Shown here piece by piece: positions 55,083 through 64,000 of a stretch of DNA of 64,000 nucleotides. The notes under the pieces were generated by a model. That model saw only the letters and a program-made list of their open reading frames with translations. It did not search any database and was not told the origin of the DNA. The first letter of the stretch is position 1; every line of letters starts with the position of its first letter. The translations under genes and the position numbers were made by a program. Source of the DNA: Haliclona indistincta (lineage: Eukaryota; Porifera; Demospongiae; Haplosclerida; Chalinidae); NCBI GenBank assembly GCA_964017065.1, contig OZ024783.1, positions 9,995,367-10,059,366 on the forward strand, in the 5' to 3' direction.

Positions 55083-55907
55083 ATGGAGACAGTGTACTAC
55101 AGCTACTACTTCTATTGGAATGTTTCACAATTGATCATCCTCTTTACATCATACAGCTGTGCAGTGGTAATTAGTCTCTGCCTGATATTCTCAAAAACAT
55201 TTAGACAAAGGTTTACTCCTATTGTAGAACATGTGTTCAGTTCTATGCTGAAAAGTTACACAGATAAGGACGGCAAAAAAGCACACTCTATATCGAATTA
55301 CAAAGTTCCAGAGAATTATATCTCTGGACTGATGGTCATAGTGCTCAATCTGTTTCAAGTTGCATTTACACAATTTTTGGACAAGTTCTTCTTTGAAGAA
55401 ACACATGGTTGCACCGTTGATAAATCTCTTGACTGCTTTCCCAGTAATCCAGCAATAGATACTCAGCGATTGGACTGCTACAATACAAGCTATTTGATGG
55501 ATAACAACATTACCTCCGTCATCTGCTACAGGCTTGTGCTCAATCTAGGTTTAGCCACTGGGTCTGCACTTGGTACAGTAACAACCACTGCTCTGGCCAT
55601 TTATTTACTCACTTTGTTTATTCTAAAAGTATCAAATAGAAAATGTGACCGCATATCATGCCGTGTATGGATAACAATTTCAATAAAGATCTTTCTTGCA
55701 ATAGCAATTTTTATTGCTACTATTCTTTTGGCTATTTATCAAGATGCAACAAATTTACATGCAACAAAAGGAATAATAGTGTTCATGAGGAACGCTATCA
55801 TAGGTTATGCAATAGCGTACAGTACTTTAGCCTTTCCATGGTACAAGTTCGAAAAGATTGAAGAAGACAGGAGTGAAAGGGAACCTTTAACAGTGAATAA
55901 ACAATAA
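55083..55907 (+). CDS. Array gene 9: five-TM Cys-loop membrane protein (intact, subfamily 2)
   Basis: 274 residues, a recent duplicate of array gene 8 with near-identical upstream sequence and long identical coding stretches. Cys loop (C before TVDKSLDCFP, RLDCYNTS, NNITSVICYR), glycine zipper GLATGSALG and TM5 ending AFPWYKF are kept. Differences concentrate in TM1, in the loop between TM4 and TM5 (QDATNLHATKG versus QGATTSTAIKG in gene 8) and in the tail. The tail ends EREPLTVNKQ, so the di-leucine motif of gene 8 is lost here. Reads as functional. Confidence 0.85.
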   Translation: METVYYSYYFYWNVSQLIILFTSYSCAVVISLCLIFSKTFRQRFTPIVEHVFSSMLKSYTDKDGKKAHSISNYKVPENYISGLMVIVLNLFQVAFTQFLDKFFFEETHGCTVDKSLDCFPSNPAIDTQRLDCYNTSYLMDNNITSVICYRLVLNLGLATGSALGTVTTTALAIYLLTLFILKVSNRKCDRISCRVWITISIKIFLAIAIFIATILLAIYQDATNLHATKGIIVFMRNAIIGYAIAYSTLAFPWYKFEKIEEDRSEREPLTVNKQ

Positions 55908-56392
55908 GACTATGCGCCACCATTCAATACTACAAGTTTGAACTACAATGTCTTTGTTATTAATAATAATTATTTGTAGATTTTGATCTATAGAAAAACG
56001 ATAACAGCAGCAAAGACAAAGGTTTAGTGGTACTGTTAGACAAGGAGTAGCATTCTAACAGTCACCAGATCTCCAGTAAACCTCGGGTACGAAATAAGTA
56101 AGCAACGCATAGTTTCTGCCAAAGCCTAATAAATCACCAGAGGTCCAGAACATAATTTTAATACGGTAGTGAGTCACAAACTCATAAAATAACGGCCGTT
56201 AGTTTTCTCAGACTACTAAATAATTATATTGAAAGTTGTCAACAACAAGATTCTTGTACTTGGCTGTCAATCTAGCACTGTTGCCAATAGATCAGAGAAA
56301 AATATCCTGAACCCATTTCAATTATGTGTTTTTTTCTCGGATCTAACTACGACTTGCCATTACATCTCTCCGTTGTTCTTGAACAGTACATA
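55908..56392. other. 3' flank of array gene 9
   Basis: Contains sequence shared with the 3' side of array gene 8 (see 51197-51860). No gene. Confidence 0.45.
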
Positions 56393-56848
56393 CAGTGGAA
56401 CCTCTCTTAACGGACATTCCCAATAGCGGACACCTCGCTAATGCGACCACTAACGTGCGATCCCGATTGAAACTCCATTGACGTAAGACAATAAAACATT
56501 CCGAATAGCGGCCACCTCTCTATTCCGTATTGCGGCCACGATATTCGGGTCCGACACAACCAACGTAATACATTAACACACTCGCTAGTGCGGACAGCGC
56601 GCCGCGTGCGTGTCACCTTGATCCTGGAGATCTTTCAAAAATCGAGCAAGGCCTGAAAGGTACTTCGTGGTGATACCTAGATTGTCATGAAGTACAACAG
56701 ACTCGAGTTTCATTCAGTTTTGATGCACCCGCCTTGCCCCGCGCGACGAACTTGGCCACGCCCACTAATTATTGACCTCCCGACTGGGGCCATCTCTTTA
56801 CTGGGACATTATTGGTGCAATGATGTCCGCTTTAGAGAGGTTCCACTG
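56393..56848. mobile_element. TA-flanked MITE with pogo-like ends
   Basis: 456 bp with inverted ends CAGTGGAACCTCTCTTAA and its near-inverse TTTAGAGAGGTTCCACTG, flanked by TA at 56391-56392 and 56849-56850. Ends of the form CAGTGNAACCTC with TA duplication resemble pogo/Tigger members of the Tc1/mariner superfamily (family knowledge). It contains several GCGGACA/GCGGCCAC repeats. No transposase. Confidence 0.88.
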
Positions 56849-56850
56849 TA

Positions 56851-58019
56851 TTATTTATGAATTATCACCACCTACATGATTATATTCTTTCAGATAAAAA
56901 TTAATATTACAGAAAACAATAGTTCAATTTTTTGCTGATCGTACATTATACAAAAATCTGCTTTTAGTGAAATTCAAATAAACAGCATAACATTAATGGA
57001 TTTCTCTAATTATGTTTTGAAATAAAACCATCTACATAACTTAACTCCAGTCACTGTCTGCTGTGTGACATACTCGTGATGCATGAAGTAAAGGTGAAGT
57101 TTGACAACTTGGCTAGGAAATTAAGATTGCTCAAAACTGTAGGTAATGTTAGCCTAAACTGCAAGGTAAGGCTAGCCTAATTCACTACTGAAAGATTTTG
57201 GACATACTAGGTGAGCTTACAAGATTGCAAGTAAACTTCCAATCCAACACAAGAAAAGGTTAGCACTTACATGTAAACCTAGAGTTCTAATGAACACATT
57301 ACCGTGTGGTGAGCTAAGATCTATATGCACAAGACTACTCCAGCCCCGACACACTGCATTACTGCAACAGCTAGTCCATAGACAGCTCCAGATAAATTGA
57401 TCATACCATAGCTACCATACATGCACTAACAGTTGATTGGCACATCACAGAAGGCCTCAAGAAAGACTGATACCTTATGATCAAAGGCCTCAAGAAGTTT
57501 AACCATGGCTTTGACACACGGTACATGTGAGACTGAGTGCAGGCCAGGACGTCGATAAGGATAGGAGGTTGGGTGACACACCAAAATGCTGTAAATTGCT
57601 CTTACAAAGACACGTAGCTTTAGAAAGCCATGGATTAGGCACTCAAGCAATGCTTGCCAGCACAGAAAACGTCCTCATAGGACTATAAATTCAGTGACGA
57701 AGCTGCAAGAGTGCTTTCGTGGAGATTTTCAAGCAATGAGACGTAAAAAGCGTGTTTTTTGACGACACACACACACATGTGCATATAGACGGACACAAAC
57801 GCATAACCCTTGCGCATACTGCGCACAGGTAATAATAATTTATTCTTGGTCACCAAATAATTTGCTATTTCCAATGATAACAAAAATGCATGTATGCATA
57901 AAATTAAGATGTTAAACGGAAAAATCTTAGTACTCTATAGTATACTGATACAGTTTTCTCTGTATAATATATGGATACTAATGCAGTTTTCTCTATAATT
58001 CTATAGTATTCCGAGAAAA
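56851..58019. other. Non-coding stretch with a gene-fragment repeat
   Basis: No complete gene. On the minus strand about 57300-57660 resembles the 3' part of the fragment at 14680-15039: shared block GAGGCCTTCTGTGATGTGCC versus GAGACCTTCTGTGATGTGCC, then TATCTGGAGCTGTCTATGG. Both appear to be relics of one larger repeated gene or element. Confidence 0.55.
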
Positions 58020-58859
58020 ATGGGGAATTTGCTGCAATGTCCAAGTCATTTCTTAACTATTCAGACTATACTTTTTCAATCAGTTGTATTCACAGCCATA
58101 ACTGTTGCCTGTATACCATATTTAAACAAACTATTGTGGTTCTGTTTCAAACGAATATGCAACAGACAGTTATGGAACAAACAATGGCTACAAAATAAAG
58201 TTGATGCAGTAGTGGAATGTGTATTTGACAAAATCTTGACAAAGCACGGCAGTGAAGAAGAGGGAAATGTTTATATTGTAATGAACTACAAAGCTCCTCA
58301 CAGCTACACAAATCTGTTGTTTCTCACTTTCATAATTTTGATTGTCAGTGCAATCGTGCAATTTTGGGACGAGTTTTTGCTTGAAGAATCATATGACTGC
58401 AGTACAGAGAGATTAGTTTGTTGCTATAGCGGTTTTTCAGAGTTTGACTGTTCAAATGCATCAGACAAAAACAATAATCCTGTCATCTGCCTCAAGTTTG
58501 TGTTCAAACTAGGACCTGCTACTGGATCTACTCTAGGTATAATAGGGACTATTGTGCTCTCCATATTTGCCATTACTTGGTGCCTCCTGAAAATTTCCAA
58601 AGGCTCAAGACGAGGATGGTGCCGAGCAATACTCACTGTTTTCTTTCAGGTTGCTGCTACACTGATAATATTAGCAGCTACAATAGTACTGTGCAATCAT
58701 AGAATCATGTTATATCCTACGTTCTCAACAAAACTATTTGAGAAACTAGCAGAAATTTATCCCATAGGTCTTTTAATATCAATCTACATCGTCTTTTTTC
58801 CTTGGAGAAAGTTTGTCAAGAATGATGACATACAAGAATACAATCCTCTTCAAGCTTGA
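58020..58859 (+). CDS. Array gene 10: five-TM Cys-loop membrane protein (intact, subfamily 3)
   Basis: 279 residues starting MGNLLQCPSHF. TM1 (SVVFTAITVACIPYL) is followed by a basic loop with WLQNKVDAVVECVFDKIL and VMNYKAPHSYTN, then TM2 (LLFLTFIILIVSAIVQFWDEFLLE). The Cys loop differs from genes 1-9: CSTERLVCCYSG replaces the DPDLACFP form, adding a cysteine, and NNITSVICYR becomes NNNPVICLKF. The glycine zipper is GPATGSTLG. TM5 ends VFFPWRKF and the tail is very short, ending EYNPLQA, where YNPL fits a YxxPhi sorting signal. The ATG sits after a tandem CTATAGTAT-rich leader. Closest relative is array gene 12. Confidence 0.84.
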   Translation: MGNLLQCPSHFLTIQTILFQSVVFTAITVACIPYLNKLLWFCFKRICNRQLWNKQWLQNKVDAVVECVFDKILTKHGSEEEGNVYIVMNYKAPHSYTNLLFLTFIILIVSAIVQFWDEFLLEESYDCSTERLVCCYSGFSEFDCSNASDKNNNPVICLKFVFKLGPATGSTLGIIGTIVLSIFAITWCLLKISKGSRRGWCRAILTVFFQVAATLIILAATIVLCNHRIMLYPTFSTKLFEKLAEIYPIGLLISIYIVFFPWRKFVKNDDIQEYNPLQA

Positions 58860-59306
58860 CTCTTGACATTCATATAATTACTGTGAAGATTACAACAAGA
58901 AGATGTCCACAACAATTAACATTATCATATTGTTAAATTACAATCTTATGTGCACACTTGCATTGTGTAAGTACATAAATAACACAGCATGCATCATTAA
59001 TATTCATGTGTATGTACACAGTTTACTGACATTGCTATTATTTTGTAGCACAAATTATTCATTGTTTTATCTCTAGCTCTATGTTTCTGTCCCTGGTACA
59101 CTGTCAAACTAAACTGAATGAATTCACTTAGAGTAACCAACTATCATAGTAGCCAACAACAGCTGTACTATGATATAGTTTACTCGATTCTAAAGGGGTG
59201 GAACAAGACTTTGTTAAGCTTCCGTAGCCAAGACTGAACTGTAGCTGACAGTAAAGTGTTTACAGAGTCGAAACTTAGGATAGAACAAAATTTGCCTTCA
59301 AACAGG
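58860..59306. other. Intergenic stretch before array gene 11
   Basis: No gene or repeat recognised. Confidence 0.4.
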
Positions 59307-60720
59307 ATGTCTACCCTCCAAGAAACTACAATGGATAAAGCAGGATACAACTACAGCTTCTATGCTGCATTGCAGATCGTACCATCTTACATCATACTAG
59401 TATCCCTATCAGTAACAACCATTGGTATTCTACTAGTATCAATCAATGCTGCAAATATCCTAAACTAATACCTCCTGTGAAACGCATCACTCAGTGGTTG
59501 GTAGAGCAAGTCTTTAGTGTTATGCTGAAGAAGCGTACTAACAATGAAGGAAGAAAGGTTTATACTGTACTAAACTATGAAGTTCCAGATGGATATGTAC
59601 GCTTGCTGTTAGCTACAGTGCTCAATCTCATTGGAGTAGCAGTTATAAACTGTTGGGACGTCTTTTGGTTTGAACAATCATACATTTGCAGCACTGATCC
59701 AGACCTGGCTTGCTTTCCTCTGGTCAATGAAATGAGTCCTGAATTATCTACTCCACCGCTGGACTGCTCTAACATGAGCAACTTTCAAGAAAATAACATC
59801 ACTTCTGTCATCTGTTACATGTTTGCATACAGGCTAGGCTCAGCCGCTGGATCTGCACTTGGTTTAGTAACGACCACTGCTCTGACGATTTACATAATCG
59901 GTCTGCTTCTTCTCAAAGTTTCCAACGGAAGTGGATGTACCAAGCGCCGTGCAGTACTCACTATAGCTATACAGATCACTATAGTAGCAATAGCAATGGG
60001 AATTGCAGCTGGTTTAACCCTTCAAGTGCGGACAGCAATTCCAGCCTCTCTTTTGTGAATTTCACTAACCTTTGTAACCACTAGACAGACAAACTAGCGC
60101 TGTGATCGCTGTTAATATGCAAAATCAACTTGCACAACGTGCGGGCTTGTCGTCAATGACAATTGCGGTTAACCACGCCCACTTGACGATCTACCAACTG
60201 TCGTGTGCTAGAATCACTCTCACCGGAGCAAAAAGCGCCGCTTGTTCGCTCAAAACAGCACGTGTGAGACAAATTTAGTGCACGAATGGCTGCTTTTTAT
60301 GTCAAGAAGCCCCTGGAGACCCAGTGGTGCTAGGTAATCCCGCCATAGCTCTGCTTGGCGGGGCCGCAGGCCCCGCCAATGGCTCGCCATCACACCCCAC
60401 ATAGCTGTATTTGGTCCATAGGTGAAATAAACTATCTTCGAATTTTAACGCCCACTTCCGGTGACGTCAAACTTGCCGGGCGACTATAGTCGCCCGCCGC
60501 TTTTGAAGGGTTAACTTATCTTCAAATCCAAGTCGCCTCAACCATAGAAGAATACCTGGTCATTATTTGCATCAACTTACTAATAGTTCTTGCTATATCA
60601 ATCGGTACCATTTTCTTCCCTTGGTGCTATTTCACGAAAGTCAACAAGCAAAATAGACATGACGATGAGCTAATGATGATTCATAATATAAAAGTGGGAA
60701 ATCAAGAACAGTTTTATTAG
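59307..60720 (+). pseudogene. Array gene 11: broken by a frameshift and a piggyBac-type MITE
   Basis: It starts at MSTLQETT or, by alignment, MDKAGYNYSFY at 59331. A frame change near 59447 (consistent with a 2-bp gain) ends the first frame just after TM1. The second frame holds the amphipathic loop, TM2, a Cys loop enlarged by a few residues (LACFPLVNEMSPELST), the glycine zipper GSAAGSALG and TM4. Within the end of TM4 a 493-bp MITE (60018-60510) interrupts. The rest of the gene (LQIQVASTIEE, TM5 ending IFFPWCYF, polar tail, stop at 60718-60720) resumes in frame when it and one TTAA are disregarded. Two lesions make it a pseudogene. Confidence 0.87.
60018..60510. mobile_element. piggyBac-type MITE inside array gene 11
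   Basis: It is flanked by the tetranucleotide TTAA on both sides (60014-60017 and 60511-60514), with inverted ends CCCTTCAAGTGCGG and CCGCTTTTGAAGGG. TTAA duplication and CCC ends are the piggyBac signature. It carries GC-rich internal palindromes. No transposase. Its reading continues the host frame for 14 codons before a stop. Confidence 0.92.
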
Positions 60721-61430
60721 TTATATACCATAGTGAGTGGGTGTCCCCATACAAGGCACAGGTGGTATATTCGTCATATTCCCCACCATGGTGCACACCT
60801 CAGTTAACCCATTGAAGAGTGAATTTCTCATATACCTCCATGGTGGTATATATCGCATAATCCCCCATGGAGGTATATGAGAAATACACTCCTCAAGGGG
60901 TTAACCAAGAGGTGTGCCCTGGTCACGTGACCAGGTTGAGGTTGCACAACGGCATCCTCGGAAAGTTATTCGCCTTGCAACTAGCAGCACCCAGTTGCAG
61001 GGCGACGATGCGCAGAAGTGGCTGAGATTTATAGTGTACAATCATCCTGACACTAGTGGGTATTAAATTGGCAAGCATGTGACAAACCCCGCCCAAGTCA
61101 TGTTGAATATTGCAAGAACAATTTGTAAAACTTGGCGATCGCTCTTTCGCTCTAGAAGCACAAAGCTGTCCAAGTCTTTCCCACACACTCTACTCAGGTA
61201 CGCGTACACACTTGGGGCCTCCTCTCGGCCCATGACTCACCGCTAAATCGAGATCCACGCGAACGCGAGCAAGAAGCGACGCCCACACGCTAAGGTATAT
61301 AACATATGAACCATGGCTTGTCGGTGTGTATGCCGAATATACCACCCTCGGTCTCGGGTGGTATATTCGGCATACACACCTCCAAGCCATGGTTTATATA
61401 TTACATATTATTATTAATAATTATAATAAA
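60721..61430. repeat. Cluster of nested palindromes with a TTAA-flanked micro-element
   Basis: 60808-60900 is a near-perfect palindrome flanked by TTAA (60804-60807 and 60901-60904). Its ends CCCATTGAAGAGTG and CACTCCTCAAGGGG resemble the piggyBac-type MITE ends nearby. A second palindrome at about 61306-61404 has arms with ATGCCGAATATACCACCC and its inverse around a short loop. A related GGTGGTATATTCG piece is at about 60762. No gene is seen. Confidence 0.75.
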
Positions 61431-61977
61431 CGCTAAATACATCATTAATCTAGGTAGCAATGCCTCAAGATGACCATTAATATTCAGAGACAGAAATTTG
61501 CATTTTCTTCCTGCGCAAAATGTAGTACACACGCGCGCGTGCACACACACACACTACAGTAGTAGTTGAGTGTCAATTTGTAGAAGGGCTGAGTTGCTAT
61601 TGGCTCAGTGTCAACTATAACACACACTCATAATATGCACTCAATGCAGCCAACTGTTAATAGCAAATTTTGTTCTAATCATCAATCTCATGAGTACAAT
61701 GCCCAGATCAGCAGATACTACTAAACCCACAATACAAACAAAGGGTTAAATTAAACAGAAAGTATTCATTTATAGTTTTTGCACACTACAGACATTCCAT
61801 GATTGCTCGATCACATTTTACTATCAATTATTTCTGTGAATACTTGCAGCATTATGTCTATCACCTGTAAATCATATTCATAATAAATATGTTACCAATA
61901 TTCATTGATATGAATACGTTTAAGTATCCAGGGTTGTGATAGTTCACTTAGTTATTTTAGTAGCGTACTAGAGCAAA
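61431..61977. other. Intergenic stretch before array gene 12
   Basis: No gene. Only a short (CA)n tract near 61535. Confidence 0.4.
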
Positions 61978-62817
61978 ATGGGATCTTTGCTGACAATCCC
62001 ATGTCCAGATTATGGACTCATCTATCAAATAGAGGCAATTCTGCTATTGATTGTTTGAAACATAGCCATGTTCATTGGATTCATGCCATTGTTCAACTAC
62101 TGCAGCTGGAGATGGTTCAATTGCTGGCCCAATCATCACCAGTGGCTTCAAGACAAAGTCAATGCAGTCATAGAGCGCGTGTTTGATCAGGTCTTGAAGA
62201 AGAACGACCAAGATGAGTATTTTGTACTAGACTATAAAGCTCCCACTAACTACACAAACCTATTGTTCCTTACTCTTGTTTTTGTCACTGTCAGCGCAAT
62301 AGTGCAATTCTGGGACGAGTTCTTGTATGAGGAGTCCTTTGATTGCATCACACAGATATACACTTGCTGTTACGGACAAATCCAAAACTCAACTCAATAC
62401 TTAGACTGCTCTGACACAAGCTATTTGGAGGACAACAACATCACATCCGTTGTCTGTCATAGGTTTGTGTTCAGAATAGGCCAAGCTGCTGGATCTGCAA
62501 TCGGTATAATAGCAACTAATGCACTGGTCATACTTGTTATCACTTGGAGCCTATTGAAACTTTCCGATGGATACAAAGGCAAAGGATCCTGTCACGGAGT
62601 CATTACAGTACTCATACAAAGTGGTTCAGCTCTGATAACATTGTCAGTCACACTACTAATGTGTATCTACAACATTGTGTCGTATCCAGGCTCCTCACTC
62701 AAAAAGATACTGCAAATCTATCCAATAGGCATTTTAATATCAATCTACATCTTGATTTTTCCATGGACAAAATTTGAAAAGATTGACAAAGTCACACACA
62801 CTGATAACATTCCTTGA
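61978..62817 (+). pseudogene. Array gene 12: subfamily 3 copy with a stop codon in TM1
   Basis: Aligned to array gene 10, the start is the ATG at 61978 (MGSLLTIPCPDY). An in-frame TGA at 62056-62058 lies in the middle of TM1. Everything after it is open to the normal stop: basic loop with WLQDKVNAVIERVFDQ, TM2 ending IVQFWDEFLYEE, Cys loop (CITQIYTCCYGQ, LDCSDTS, NNITSVVCHRF), glycine zipper GQAAGSAIG, TM4, and TM5 ending LIFPWTKF. A downstream ATG (62068) could start a protein lacking half of TM1. One substitution would account for the lesion, so it is either a very young pseudogene or a base-call error. Confidence 0.8.
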
Positions 62818-62984
62818 CATCCATAAACAGTGCACCACATTTAATAGTAGTACACTATATAAACATGTGATAAGAATACTCACGTGATTCTTATCATGTT
62901 ATCTACCATAGTACATAATGTCAACAAGACACTGCTGAGCTGATCTGTACACTCGCCAGTGGACCCAGACTTGTAACAGCAACA

Positions 62985-63941
62985 ATGGAATCAGTCTTTC
63001 CAGGCAGTGTCACTACATATTTCATTGGAAGCTGTCAAACATACAGATGCTACTTTTGGTCAAAGGAAGCTGTAGAGATCACTTTCTTTTGCTTGTTTGT
63101 GCTGCCAGGTATCTTTTGGCCGGTTGCTTCAGTGTGTTGCTCTTGTTGGACAAGATGTGGCTGTATCAAGAAGAAGACAGAATCAAGATGTTGTGGGTGT
63201 GGTTGGACTGAACCAGTTGTACAGTTTGTGTTTGGTAGTGTCTTGAAGGAACACATTGATGGAGATGGAGAAAGAGGATATACTATATTCAACTATAAAG
63301 CCCCTGATTGTTACAAGGCATTTCTGTTCTCTAATGTGTTACAACTGATTGGTATAGCATTGATGCAATTCTGGGACATCTTCCTACTAGACGAGTCTCG
63401 TATTTGCACCACTGATCCAAACCTGGCTTGCTTTCCCTCTAATCCTATGCTGTCTACTCCACGCTTGGACTGCTCTGACACAACCTTTATAGAGAAAAAC
63501 AACATCACATCCTTCAGCTGCTACCGGTTTGTGTTCAAACTAGGTCCAGCCACAGGGTCTGCAGTTGGTATAGTGACAACCACTGCTTTGATCATAAAGT
63601 ACATGGTTCCATTGATTCTCCTCAAGATTTCCAAAGGTACAAATGGGTCAAAGTGTCAAAAATGCTCAACTATAGCTATGCAAATCGTTTTATCCCTACT
63701 AGCGGCACTGCTGACCAGTCTTATGGTGTATTTGCGTTACGCAATATCATACTCTCCACTGGAACTGCTCAATGCTATCAGATACCTACCAATAGGTTAT
63801 ATCATAACAAGTAACATCATCTTTGTTCCTTGGTTTAAATTCAAACAGATTGAAGCTGAGACTGAAGACGAAGATGAGTATCGAGTGACACCAATAAACT
63901 ACCCACGTGTCAAATATCAAAAACTAAAAAGTATTGACTGA
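62985..63941 (+). CDS. Array gene 13: five-TM Cys-loop membrane protein (intact, Cys-rich inner loop)
   Basis: 318 residues, the longest member. N-terminus MESVFPGSVTTYF, TM1 about 30-55, then a segment unique to this copy: a cytosolic cluster of about ten cysteines (CCSCWTRCGC, then RCCGCGW), which could be palmitoylated or bind metal (inference). After it the family pattern resumes: VFGSVLKEHIDGDGE and YTIFNYKAPDCYK, TM2, Cys loop (C before TTDPNLACFPSN, RLDCSDT, NNITSFSCYRF), glycine zipper GPATGSAVG, TM4, TM5 ending IIFVPWFKF. The acidic tail has YPRV and YQKL, both fitting YxxPhi. It ends 59 bp before the window edge, so the array may continue. Confidence 0.86.
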   Translation: MESVFPGSVTTYFIGSCQTYRCYFWSKEAVEITFFCLFVLPGIFWPVASVCCSCWTRCGCIKKKTESRCCGCGWTEPVVQFVFGSVLKEHIDGDGERGYTIFNYKAPDCYKAFLFSNVLQLIGIALMQFWDIFLLDESRICTTDPNLACFPSNPMLSTPRLDCSDTTFIEKNNITSFSCYRFVFKLGPATGSAVGIVTTTALIIKYMVPLILLKISKGTNGSKCQKCSTIAMQIVLSLLAALLTSLMVYLRYAISYSPLELLNAIRYLPIGYIITSNIIFVPWFKFKQIEAETEDEDEYRVTPINYPRVKYQKLKSID

Positions 63942-64000
63942 TAGACATTTACTGACCAGCACTATATCAATGTATCATCTGTAATATTCAACTACATACT

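Noticed and set aside
59256..59306. Upstream extension of array gene 11
   Set aside because: It begins with GTG; ATG codons at 59307 and 59331 fit the family better.

Overview
This is a eukaryotic, AT-rich window, most likely from an early-branching animal and probably a demosponge. The signs are a compact multi-exon animal-type ATM kinase gene with short introns, a secreted fibrinogen-related gene, intronless tandem gene families, and dense short non-autonomous DNA transposons. The species assignment is inference.

Layout. 1-2740: no gene recognised. 2740-4908: a single-exon CmcI-like methyltransferase gene (minus strand) and a decayed tandem copy carrying a hAT-type MITE. 5463-14139: the C-terminal half of an ATM kinase gene (minus strand, about 28 exons recognised), ending in a complete kinase plus FATC module. 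I could not find its N-terminal half. 14680-15039: a short secreted-protein fragment. 15281-23462: three tandem minus-strand copies of a POT/SLC15-like (PTR2) transporter, the middle one broken.

25337-63941 holds the most interesting part. It is a plus-strand array of at least 13 single-exon paralogues, plus two detached fragments, of a multi-pass membrane protein family I do not recognise. Seven copies read intact: 25337, 32488, 39165, 49645, 55083, 58020 and 62985. The others carry frameshifts, nonsense codons, truncations or transposon insertions. The predicted design is N-terminus outside and five membrane helices, with a four-cysteine, N-glycosylated loop between TM2 and TM3. TM3 starts with a glycine zipper, TM5 ends in an FPW motif, and there is a cytosolic tail. 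Tails differ between subfamilies but repeatedly carry YxxPhi or acidic di-leucine sorting motifs, and the 5' subfamily ends in the same ten residues. A fibrinogen-related gene with two frame breaks sits inside the array.

The array is full of mobile DNA: a foldback family ending in a short hairpin plus CTAA (four copies, two with empty sites in the paralogous flank that show A^T insertion without target duplication), a nested long-inverted-repeat composite, hAT-, mariner- and piggyBac-type MITEs, and a nearly invariant 28-bp minisatellite of about 38 units. Tandem duplication, decay and MITE insertion appear to be reshaping the cluster now. Several frameshifts are in short homopolymers, so assembly error must be excluded before calling those copies pseudogenes.
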